This document shows positions 1-5,700 of a stretch of 10,159 nt of DNA, piece by piece. The stretch comes from an uncultured Clostridia bacterium (GTDB lineage: Bacteria > Bacillota > Clostridia > Christensenellales > UBA1242), in contig CAMEUD010000040.1 in assembly GCA_945937975.1 (NCBI GenBank), positions 1 to 10,159 on the forward strand, written 5' to 3'. The first letter of the stretch is position 1. Every line of letters begins with the position of its first letter. The position numbers and the translations under genes were made by a program. Below the pieces are notes generated by a model. The model ran no database searches, was not told the origin of the DNA, and saw nothing but the letters and a program-made list of their open reading frames with translations.

Positions 1-924
1 AAACCCCATCATTTCAACATGTGCAGGAACAGAACTTGACCCAGCGAATTGTGCATCGCAGTGCATTCTTCCCATTGTGTCAGTAAGTCCATAACTTGCA
101 GGGCCAGCCCCAACATTGTCTGGATGAAGTGTTCTGCCAGTGCCACCACCACTTGCAACAGAGAAATATTTTTTCCCATTGTCATAGCACCATTTTTTAT
201 AAGTTCCAGCAACTGGGTGTTGGAAACGAACAGGGTTAGTGGAGTTACCAGTAATTGATACATCAACTTTTTCAAGTTTCATTATTTCAACACCTTCCAA
301 AACATCATATGCACCATAAACTTTAACATTTTTCTTTTCACCAGAAGAAAATGATTTTTCTCCCAAAACTTTTAATGTATGAGTTTTGTAATCATATTCT
401 GTTGAAACATAGGTAAACCCATTTATTCTTGCAATTATATATGCAGCATCTTTTCCAAGTCCATTTAATATAACTTTTAATGGAGTTTTCCTAACTTTGT
501 TTGCAGTTCTTGCAATTCCCATTGCACCTTCTGCAGCTGCAAAACTTTCATGACCTGCCAAGAAGCAAAAACATTTTGTGTCTTCACTAAGGAGCATCGC
601 AGCCAAATTGCCATGACCAATGCCAATTTGACGCTCATCACTAACACTTCCCAAAAGACAAAAAGCTTGTAATCCTTGTCCAATATATCTTGCAGCATCT
701 TCTGCATTTTTGGCATTATTTTTAATTGCAATAGCACAACCAAGTTCATATGCAAAAACAGCATCATCAAAACATATTGGTTGAACACCTTTTACAATGC
801 TTTCAACATCAATGTTGTGTGCATCACAAATTTGTCTTGCTTCGGTTAAATCTTTTATTCCAAATTTCTTTAAAGCAAAGTTTATGCTTTCCATTTTTTT
901 TGTTACATTTTCTGTTATTTCCAT
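1..924 (-). CDS. GGGtGRT-family protein, 3' end cut by the window edge
   Basis: The minus-strand frame is open from ATG at 924 to the left edge, giving 308 residues without a stop, so only the C-terminal end is missing. The family-naming motif GGGTGRT is present at about residues 259-265, followed by LHPDN and a Gly/Ala-rich stretch (VGAGPASYGLTD). The N-terminal half is Ala/Gly-rich, with a GIGHGN segment near residues 114-119 and several cysteines. There is no signal peptide or membrane segment, so it should be cytoplasmic. The start is fixed by AAGAAAGGAG at 940-931, which lies inside the last codons of the upstream NifU-like gene; that gene's stop is 3 nt away, so the two are almost certainly co-transcribed and translationally coupled. 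As far as I know no biochemical function is established for this family. The pairing with an Fe-S scaffold-like protein suggests a metal- or cluster-related role, which is inference. The family call is confident; the function is unknown. Confidence 0.88.
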   Translation of the reverse strand, partial: MEITENVTKKMESINFALKKFGIKDLTEARQICDAHNIDVESIVKGVQPICFDDAVFAYELGCAIAIKNNAKNAEDAARYIGQGLQAFCLLGSVSDERQIGIGHGNLAAMLLSEDTKCFCFLAGHESFAAAEGAMGIARTANKVRKTPLKVILNGLGKDAAYIIARINGFTYVSTEYDYKTHTLKVLGEKSFSSGEKKNVKVYGAYDVLEGVEIMKLEKVDVSITGNSTNPVRFQHPVAGTYKKWCYDNGKKYFSVASGGGTGRTLHPDNVGAGPASYGLTDTMGRMHCDAQFAGSSSVPAHVEMMGF

Positions 925-927
925 ATG

Positions 928-1602
928 TTACTCCTTTCTTGGGTCAATAACCTTTACAGCTTCGTTAAATCTGCCATAAACTTTTTTCGACTTTTCCATT
1001 GCAACAGCATAACTATCGCCATTTGAAAGTAGTTGCATAAAGTTTCCAATGTTCACATATTCATAGCCAATAATTTCACTATTTTCGTCAAGCCCAAGTT
1101 TTGTGATATATCCTTCTGCAAGGTTCATATATCTTGGTCCAACTTTTGAATTTGCATAACAAGTTGAAACTGCACTTGATAGATTTTTACCAAGGTCTCC
1201 AAGAGCACTTCCTTCGCTTAATCCACCTTCACTAAAAGCAGATTGACTTCTTCCATAAACAAGTTGCATAAATGCTTGTTTCATAGCAACATTAATTGCA
1301 TCGCAAACAAGGTCAGTATTAAGTGCTTCCAAAATGGTTTTACCAACCAAAATTTCGCTTGCCATTGCTGCCGAGTGTGTCATACCTGTGCAACCAACAG
1401 TTTCAACAAGGGCTTCTTTAATTATTCCATTTTTTACATTTATTGTAAGTTTGCAAGCACCTTGTTGTGGAGCGCAAGTTCCACATCCATGAGTAAATCC
1501 ACTGATGTCTTTTATTTCTTTTGCTTGAATCCAACCACCTTCTTCAGGGATTGGAGATGCACCACGACTATTAAGGCAGTGCAGTTGTTCTGTATGTTCC
1601 AT
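928..1602 (-). CDS. NifU-like iron-sulfur cluster assembly scaffold protein
   Basis: The 224-residue cytoplasmic protein carries a NifU/IscU N-domain-like core. A cysteine cluster is seen at C40, C43 and C50 (GCGTCAPQQGAC), followed by a beta strand, then ETVGCTGMTHSAAMASEILVGKT at about 68-89 with C71, and LVCDAINVAM with C100. The GC-x-GMTHSAAMASE pattern is the NifU-type scaffold signature, and these cysteines are the likely cluster ligands. In the known family such proteins hold transient [2Fe-2S] or [4Fe-4S] clusters for transfer to apo-proteins. The C-terminal 100 residues (AEGYITKLGLDENSEIIGYEYVN onward) are not the NFU domain and look specific to the type that accompanies GGGtGRT proteins. 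The start ATG has GTAAAGGAGAAGTT before it. No cysteine desulfurase gene (iscS/sufS) is seen nearby, so it may not be the cell's general scaffold; a dedicated partner of the next gene is an inference. Confidence 0.85.
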   Translation of the reverse strand: MEHTEQLHCLNSRGASPIPEEGGWIQAKEIKDISGFTHGCGTCAPQQGACKLTINVKNGIIKEALVETVGCTGMTHSAAMASEILVGKTILEALNTDLVCDAINVAMKQAFMQLVYGRSQSAFSEGGLSEGSALGDLGKNLSSAVSTCYANSKVGPRYMNLAEGYITKLGLDENSEIIGYEYVNIGNFMQLLSNGDSYAVAMEKSKKVYGRFNEAVKVIDPRKE

Positions 1603-1622
1603 AACTTCTCCTTTACTTTATT

Positions 1623-1651
1623 AGTATATAATTTTTTGACCTTTTCACCAA
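1623..1651 (-). promoter_or_regulatory. Candidate promoter of the NifU-like/GGGtGRT unit
   Basis: On the minus strand a -10-like TATACT (1628-1623) lies 17 bp from a poor -35-like TTGGTG (1651-1646), about 20 bp before the start codon. The -10 matches the consensus in 5 of 6 positions and the -35 only in the first three. AT-rich DNA yields such matches by chance, so this is tentative. Confidence 0.35.
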
Positions 1652-1689
1652 AATATTTTTAACATAAATTGCTAAAATTTTATTTTATG

Positions 1690-1718
1690 TTGACAAATTA
1701 TGAAAAATGTTGTTTAAT
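1690..1718 (+). promoter_or_regulatory. Promoter of the T-box-tyrS transcript
   Basis: A perfect -35 TTGACA (1690-1695), a 17-bp spacer and a -10 TTTAAT (1713-1718) preceded by TG form a sigma-A-type promoter. Transcription should start near 1725, just before the first conserved T-box leader elements, so the position fits. Confidence 0.75.
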
Positions 1719-1721
1719 ACA

Positions 1722-1935
1722 CTTGTTAATGATGAGAATTATCTAGTAGATTATATGTGGGTAAAGAGAGAAGGACTGGTTGCTGAAAAGTTCTCAAAGC
1801 ATAAAATTGAAATACACAATTGGAGTTAATCGCTATATTTTGCGTAAAAAATAAAATAAGGCTATTAATTTAGCGAAGTAAGGTGGTACCACGAAAGCAC
1901 ATTCGTCCTTATACGAATGTGCTTATTTTGTTTTT
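1722..1935 (+). promoter_or_regulatory. T-box riboswitch, tyrosine-specific, leader of tyrS
   Basis: This leader senses uncharged tRNA: when tRNA-Tyr is uncharged it stabilises the antiterminator and lets tyrS be read. Its most certain element is the T-box proper, AAGGTGGTACCACG (1880-1893), whose central bases pair with the tRNA NCCA end. AAGG can pair with CCTT in the terminator loop region (1907-1910) to make the antiterminator. Stem I is visible: ATTATATG (1750-1757) pairs with CATAAAAT (1800-1807) with one mismatch, and GGACT (1773-1777) pairs with AGTTC (1789-1793) around a GGTTGCTGAAA loop. The specifier region has AGTA on the 5' side (1745-1748) and GAAATACA on the 3' side, giving UAC (Tyr) at 1813-1815. 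Stem III is GCTA/TAGC (1861-1874). Stem II looks very short. The specifier assignment rests partly on the identity of the downstream gene. Confidence 0.93.
1895..1935 (+). terminator. Intrinsic terminator of the tyrS T-box
   Basis: AAGCACATTCGT (1895-1906) and ACGAATGTGCTT (1913-1924) form a perfect 12-bp stem around a CCTTAT loop, followed by ATTTTGTTTTT. The hairpin is mutually exclusive with the antiterminator because it sequesters the CCTT needed to pair with the T-box sequence. Confidence 0.93.
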
Positions 1936-1946
1936 AGGAGAGAATT

Positions 1947-3194
1947 ATGATAGACACAAAATTGTATCAAACATTAAAAGAAAGAGGTCTTTTGTACCAA
2001 TGTACAGATGAAAACGCATTAAAAGAAATGTTAGAAAGTGGCAAGCCAATAACTTTGTATGAAGGAAGTGACCCAACAGCAGATAGCTTGCACATTGGAC
2101 ACTGTGTTCCATATTGCATATTAAGAAGATTTCAAAAAGCAGGACACAAAGTTATTTTACTTATGGGTGGTGCAACTGCATGTATTGGCGACCCATCGGG
2201 CAAAAACGAAATGCGTAAAATTTTGGATAAAGATGTTATTCAAAAAAATATAGAAAGAATAAAAGAAACATTAAAAATATTTTTGGATTTTGATGGGGAA
2301 AATCCTGCAATTATTGTAAATAACTATGATTGGTTTAAGAACATATCATACATTGATTTTATGCGTGATATTGGTTCTCATTTTAATATTAATAAAATGC
2401 TTTCAAATGAAATATATGACAACAGAATAAATGAAGGTGGTTTAACATTATTTGAACTTGGCTATATGCCAATGCAAGCATATGATTTTATTCATCTTAA
2501 TCGTGAATATGGTTGCACATTGCAATATGGTGGTGGCGACCAATGGGGTAATATTGCAGCAGGTGTTGAACTTCAAAGAAAATTAAACTTCCAAAATGGC
2601 ACAAATATCAATTTGGTTGGAGCAACAAATCCATTGCTTTTAACACCAGAAGGTAAAAAAATGGGTAAAACAGAAAAAGGTGCGATATGGATAAATAAAG
2701 ACAAAATTTCCGCATATGATTTCTATCAAGGTGTATATCAAACTCCAGATGCTTGCGTAAAAATGATGTTTGCATTGTTTACAGATATTGATATGAAAGA
2801 AGTTGATAGATTAATCAGCGAAGATATTGTAAATGCAAAAAAAGTTTTATCTTATGAAATAACAAAATTTGTTCGTGGAGAAGAAGATGCAAAACTTGCG
2901 GAAGAAGCAACAAAAGCACTTTTTAATGGACAAGGAAATTTGGATAATGTTCCAACATATACAGTAAGTAAAAATGAATTGAACAATGGTATACTTGTTA
3001 CCGATTTGTTTGTAAATGCAGGGTTACTTTCATCAAAAGGTGAAGTAAGAAGAATGTGTTTGCAAGGTGGAATAATTGTAAACGATGAAAAAGTTACAGA
3101 TGCAAATAGAATAATTAATGCAAATGATTTAAAAAATGACTATATTATGCTCAAAAAAGGCAAGAAAAATTTTGTTAAGGTAATAGTGGAATAA
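1947..3194 (+). CDS. tyrS: Tyrosyl-tRNA synthetase (TyrRS)
   Basis: This class Ic cytoplasmic aminoacyl-tRNA synthetase activates tyrosine with ATP and charges tRNA-Tyr. At 415 residues it has the usual bacterial length. The nucleotide-binding HIGH motif is exact at residues 49-52, after YEGSDPTADSL. The tyrosine-binding core shows YMPMQAYDF (173-181) and QYGGGDQWGN (193-202). The KMSKS loop is KMGKT at 238-242. The C-terminal S4-type RNA-binding domain starts near residue 350 (LFVNAGLLSSKGEVRRMCLQGGIIVN). The start ATG has AGGAG at 1936-1940 with a 6-nt gap, directly behind the T-box terminator. Expression should rise when charged tRNA-Tyr falls. The stop overlaps the next gene's ATG by one base (TAATG). 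Confidence 0.98.
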   Translation: MIDTKLYQTLKERGLLYQCTDENALKEMLESGKPITLYEGSDPTADSLHIGHCVPYCILRRFQKAGHKVILLMGGATACIGDPSGKNEMRKILDKDVIQKNIERIKETLKIFLDFDGENPAIIVNNYDWFKNISYIDFMRDIGSHFNINKMLSNEIYDNRINEGGLTLFELGYMPMQAYDFIHLNREYGCTLQYGGGDQWGNIAAGVELQRKLNFQNGTNINLVGATNPLLLTPEGKKMGKTEKGAIWINKDKISAYDFYQGVYQTPDACVKMMFALFTDIDMKEVDRLISEDIVNAKKVLSYEITKFVRGEEDAKLAEEATKALFNGQGNLDNVPTYTVSKNELNNGILVTDLFVNAGLLSSKGEVRRMCLQGGIIVNDEKVTDANRIINANDLKNDYIMLKKGKKNFVKVIVE

Positions 3195-3568
3195 TGCAAC
3201 TTATAAATCAAATAGAATTGATTGAAAAGAAATCAAAATTTTATTCTTATGCGTACAAAATAGATAGTGTGGAAGATGTTGAAAAAATACTGAACGAATT
3301 AAAGAAAGAACACAAAAAATCAACGCATATTTGCTATGCTTACAAAATTACAAATGGTCAAGAGCTTATAAAGTTTTGTGATGATGGCGAACCAAGTGGA
3401 ACAGCAGGCAGACCAATACTTAATGTTATAGAAAAGAAAAATTTAACCAATATTATAGTTTTTGTTGTAAGGTATTTTGGTGGAGTAAAACTTGGAGCAG
3501 GTGGACTTGTTAGAATTTACACAAAAAGTGCCAGCACTGTTTTAGGGGGAGAAAATGCAAATAACTAA
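3194..3568 (+). CDS. YigZ/IMPACT (UPF0029) family protein, single-domain short form
   Basis: The protein matches the N-terminal domain of the YigZ/YvyE/IMPACT family. The diagnostic motifs are CDDGEPSGTAGRPIL (about 62-76) and RYFGGVKLGAGGLVRIY (about 93-109), with HICYAY at 45-50. The fold is ribosomal-protein-S5-like. The cellular role in bacteria is not settled; the eukaryotic relative IMPACT acts in translational control. Family members usually have around 200 residues with a second C-terminal domain, whereas this one stops at 124, immediately after the first domain. The next gene begins 14 nt before its stop, so no decayed C-terminal domain can hide downstream. The start shares the TAATG junction with tyrS, implying coupled translation, and the local Shine-Dalgarno is weak. 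The family call is secure; the functional meaning of the shortness is open. Confidence 0.9.
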   Translation: MQLINQIELIEKKSKFYSYAYKIDSVEDVEKILNELKKEHKKSTHICYAYKITNGQELIKFCDDGEPSGTAGRPILNVIEKKNLTNIIVFVVRYFGGVKLGAGGLVRIYTKSASTVLGGENANN

Positions 3569-4157
3569 TCTTGTTAGGCGTGGGAAAAGCGAACTATATA
3601 AAGCATTTGTTGATGATGAGTATATTTGTTTGCTTGAAGCAGAAACTATTGTAAAAAATAAAATAAAAGTAGGAACGAACTTATCTCAAAATGAATTTGA
3701 TGAAATTAGAGCAGAAAGTGAAAATCTTACTTGCAAAAATATGGCAATAAGTTATGTTTCAAAATGTCTTAAATCAAGGTGGCAAGTATTTGACCACCTA
3801 AAGCAAAAAGGTTTTTTGCCAAAAAGTATAAATGATGCTCTTGATTTACTTGAAGACTATGGGTATATTAATGACAAATATTATGCCGAAGCTTTTGTAA
3901 AAAGCAAACAAAACACAAAAGGAATAATGTATTTAAAATCTGCACTCAAACAAAAGGGTGTAAAAGATAGCATAATAAATGAAGTGTTAAGCGAATATCA
4001 AATTGATGATGAAGATGTTATAAATCTTGCTCAAAAATATCTTAAAAATAAACCGCAAGATGAAAAGACAAAACAAAAATTATATAGGCATTTACTTTCA
4101 AAAGGCTTTACTTATGAACAGGTAAATAAAGCATTATCAAAACTTGATATTGACTAA
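3555..4157 (+). CDS. recX: RecX-family regulator of RecA
   Basis: RecX proteins bind RecA filaments and modulate recombination and strand exchange, in most studied cases by inhibition. The 200-residue sequence is all-helical in character with the repeated three-helix units typical of RecX. The best motif is LEDYGYINDKYYAEAFVKSK at about 98-117, equivalent to the conserved GYIDDxxFAxxxV segment, followed by LKSALKQKGV and a final unit KLYRHLLSKGFTYEQVNKAL. An N-terminal beta-rich extension (residues 1-45) resembles Firmicute forms. The start ATG lies inside the end of the YigZ gene with AGGGGG at 3544-3549. recA is not in the window. It lies behind tyrS without a terminator, so T-box readthrough may reach it. 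It ends at 4157, where its last codons also form the -35 of the next gene. Confidence 0.88.
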   Translation: MQITNLVRRGKSELYKAFVDDEYICLLEAETIVKNKIKVGTNLSQNEFDEIRAESENLTCKNMAISYVSKCLKSRWQVFDHLKQKGFLPKSINDALDLLEDYGYINDKYYAEAFVKSKQNTKGIMYLKSALKQKGVKDSIINEVLSEYQIDDEDVINLAQKYLKNKPQDEKTKQKLYRHLLSKGFTYEQVNKALSKLDID

Positions 4158-4177
4158 ATTACTATAAGTGTTATAAT
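4150..4177 (+). promoter_or_regulatory. Promoter predicting a leaderless mRNA
   Basis: TTGACT (4150-4155), a 16-bp spacer and a perfect TATAAT (4172-4177) form a strong sigma-A-type promoter. Only 6 nt separate the -10 from the ATG at 4184, so transcription should start at or within a base or two of the start codon. The -35 overlaps the last codons and stop of recX. No Shine-Dalgarno exists between promoter and gene. Confidence 0.7.
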
Positions 4178-4183
4178 AACAAT

Positions 4184-4801
4184 ATGATAAAAAGTTCACA
4201 AACAGGTTACTATTTTAGGAAAATTTTAAATAAAGCATTAAAAGAAAAACAAGCAAAACAATTTGATGATGTATTCTATCAAAAGTATGACAATATAACA
4301 TTTGGAGATACTACTTTTGGTAAATTCTTTAAAAATTCAAAAACACTTGGTTGCTGTCATTTTTATGCAATGTTGCTTACAAAAAACACACTAAATTCAG
4401 TTTTAAAAGTTGGTGAGTTAAAAACTCTTGAAGCAAGTGTAAGAGATGAATATCTTGAACCTTTTGAACATTCTTGGGTGGAAGTTGGAGATTATGTTTT
4501 GGATACAACAGCAAAGCAAATTTTCAAAAAAGATTATTACTACAAAGTTTTTGAACCAGTGGCATATAAATCATATTCCCAAAATGATTTATATGATGAA
4601 AAATTGTTTTTAACACATATGTATTGGTCATTAAAAAATAGAGAATTTTTCCTTGAAGATATTTTTAATAAAAATTTTAAAAATAAATATCAAAAATACA
4701 AAAATGATAAAGAATTTATTGATAATTTATATAAAATAAAAAAAGAATATTCAATTTTAATTGACCCAATAAAAAATAAAGAAGAAATAATTGAAAAATA
4801 A
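4184..4801 (+). CDS. Unassigned protein with a transglutaminase-like Cys-His-Asp arrangement
   Basis: I do not recognise a named family. The 205-residue protein is hydrophilic and Lys/Asn-rich with no signal peptide or membrane helix, so it is probably cytoplasmic. Three elements occur in the order and spacing of papain/transglutaminase-type folds: LGCCHFYAMLL with C57/C58 at the start of a helix, EHSWVEVGD with H96 starting a strand, and YVLDTTA with D107 on the next strand. A Cys-helix, His-strand, Asp-strand order is the transglutaminase-core pattern, so a thiol hydrolase or acyltransferase is possible. This is pattern inference only. The C-terminal 70 residues are a Lys/Asn-rich helical tail. 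The gene stands alone, with its own promoter at 4150-4177 and a terminator at 4809-4841. No ribosome binding site precedes the ATG, which fits a leaderless transcript. Confidence 0.75.
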   Translation: MIKSSQTGYYFRKILNKALKEKQAKQFDDVFYQKYDNITFGDTTFGKFFKNSKTLGCCHFYAMLLTKNTLNSVLKVGELKTLEASVRDEYLEPFEHSWVEVGDYVLDTTAKQIFKKDYYYKVFEPVAYKSYSQNDLYDEKLFLTHMYWSLKNREFFLEDIFNKNFKNKYQKYKNDKEFIDNLYKIKKEYSILIDPIKNKEEIIEK

Positions 4802-4808
4802 ATAAACT

Positions 4809-4841
4809 AAATTCCTTTCAAAAAAAGAAAGGAATTTTTTT
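4809..4841 (+). terminator. Intrinsic terminator after the transglutaminase-like gene
   Basis: AAATTCCTTTC (4809-4819) and GAAAGGAATTT (4827-4837) form an 11-bp perfect stem around a 7-A loop, and the T-run continues to 4841. It separates this gene from the toxin-antitoxin-like pair. Confidence 0.9.
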
Positions 4842-4890
4842 GTATATATTTTCTTTTTTTTAATATTCTAAAAATAAACATAAAAAACAA

Positions 4891-4923
4891 ATAATATTTT
4901 TCGACAAAAAATAAAAGTATTAT
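4891..4923. promoter_or_regulatory. Imperfect inverted repeat, candidate operator of the mazF unit
   Basis: ATAATATTTTT (4891-4901) and AAAAGTATTAT (4913-4923) are inverted repeats matching in 10 of 11 positions with an 11-bp spacer. They sit 25-57 bp before the first gene's ATG. The right arm includes a TATTAT that could be a -10. No well-spaced -35 is clear: TCGACA at 4901-4906 is too close. Autoregulation is common for toxin-antitoxin operons, but the DNA is very AT-rich and the repeat may be chance. Confidence 0.3.
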
Positions 4924-4947
4924 AAAAAATAAAATGGAGATAATTAA

Positions 4948-5181
4948 ATGATTGATTTTGAAAAATATAATCAAGAACTAAAAGAAAGCATACAAAAGTT
5001 TGAAAGTCAAGGTAAAAATGTTTCAACCATTCTTAACGAAAATGACCCTCACTTGCATACTATGAAAGTGAAGGGAGAAATATTTTCTCAAATTGACCTT
5101 GATAGTGAATTTGAAAATGCTGACCTTCTTGATTTATTAGGATATGAAAGGATAATATCGTGCAAGAAAACAGACAAATAG
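4948..5181 (+). CDS. Putative antitoxin partner of MazF, not MazE-like
   Basis: A 77-residue acidic protein (about 16 Asp/Glu against 10 Lys/Arg) sits directly upstream of mazF and overlaps it by 22 nt, the position of the antitoxin in mazEF operons. It has a strong ribosome binding site, GGAGA at 4936-4940, 7 nt before the ATG. I see neither the AbrB-type nor the ribbon-helix-helix pattern of known MazE antitoxins. Residues 3-20 form a likely amphipathic helix ([18 protein letters not shown]). The C-terminal part [19 protein letters not shown] (49-67) is acidic and hydrophobic, like the toxin-binding tails of antitoxins. The antitoxin function is inferred from position, size, charge and overlap. 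It could instead be an unrelated small protein that shares the transcript. Confidence 0.7.
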   Translation: MIDFEKYNQELKESIQKFESQGKNVSTILNENDPHLHTMKVKGEIFSQIDLDSEFENADLLDLLGYERIISCKKTDK

Positions 5182-5519
5182 TAAGAGGTGATATATATTA
5201 TGCCGATTTAAGTCCCGTTGTTGGAAGTGAACAAGGTGGACTTAGACCTGTTTTAGTTATCCAAAATAATATTGGGAATAAATATTCACCAACTATTATT
5301 GTATCAGCAATAACAAGTCAACTTACAAAAGCAAAAATCCCAACGCATATTGAACTCCCTGCACACCAATATAACTTGCCAAAAGATAGTGTTATACTTT
5401 TGGAACAAATAAGAACTATTGACAAGCGTAGACTAAACGAAAAGATTTGTACACTTGATATAACAAAAATGCGACAAGTTGACAAAGCAATACTAGTGAG
5501 CCTTGGATTTTATAGTTAA
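5160..5519 (+). CDS. mazF: MazF/PemK-type mRNA endoribonuclease toxin (EndoA/NdoA-like)
   Basis: The protein belongs to the MazF family, which cleaves single-stranded RNA at short specific sequences and stops growth when its antitoxin is lost. It is very close to B. subtilis EndoA over [31 protein letters not shown] and [16 protein letters not shown]. The catalytic residues of EndoA (R25 and T48) align with R29 and T52. Its 119 residues give full length, and no key residue is missing, so it should be active. The start is GTG at 5160, chosen because AAAGGA (5147-5152) lies 7 nt before it; the first four residues are an extension relative to EndoA, and there is no ATG near the conserved [11 protein letters not shown]. 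It overlaps the upstream gene by 22 nt and is followed by a terminator, making a two-gene unit. Confidence 0.96.
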   Translation: MQENRQIVRGDIYYADLSPVVGSEQGGLRPVLVIQNNIGNKYSPTIIVSAITSQLTKAKIPTHIELPAHQYNLPKDSVILLEQIRTIDKRRLNEKICTLDITKMRQVDKAILVSLGFYS

Positions 5520-5542
5520 TATTGATATTTGATAATTTTGTG

Positions 5543-5581
5543 GCAATCTCAACTTCTTATAAAAAGTTGGGATTGCTTTTG
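5543..5581 (+). terminator. Intrinsic terminator after mazF
   Basis: GCAATCTCAACTT (5543-5555) and AAGTTGGGATTGC (5564-5576) form a 13-bp stem with one T-G wobble and an 8-nt loop, followed by TTTTG. It closes the two-gene mazF unit 23 nt after the stop. Confidence 0.9.
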
Positions 5582-5662
5582 TAATGATTAAATGGGGATT
5601 TTATTATTGTATAATTTCATTTTAAAGTAATACTTATTAAAAATATGAACTCCTAATACCCT

Positions 5663-5691
5663 TTGACTTTTTTGCATAAATGTGGTAACTT
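5663..5691 (+). promoter_or_regulatory. Candidate promoter of nth
   Basis: TTGACT (5663-5668) lies 17 bp before TAACTT (5686-5691), which is a poor -10 but carries an extended TG at 5683-5684. Transcription would start about 2-4 nt before the ATG at 5701. An alternative -10 TATAGT at 5694-5699 would place the start inside the gene. No Shine-Dalgarno is visible. The rest of 5582-5700 shows an isolated TATAAT at 5610-5615 without a -35 and nothing else I can assign. Confidence 0.4.
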
Positions 5692-5700
5692 TATATAGTT

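Noticed and set aside
9..788. Open frames on both strands (such as 9-275, 49-258 and 477-788) within the first kilobase
   Set aside because: They are other-frame shadows of the GGGtGRT gene, which is read without a stop from 924 to the edge and carries the family motif.
1243..1662. 139-codon plus-strand frame opposite the NifU-like gene
   Set aside because: It is an antisense shadow rich in Cys, Phe and Ser, without a ribosome binding site, and it runs into the divergent promoter region.
5582..5662. Possible promoter at TATAAT 5610-5615
   Set aside because: No acceptable -35 lies at 16-18 bp and no gene starts at a sensible distance.
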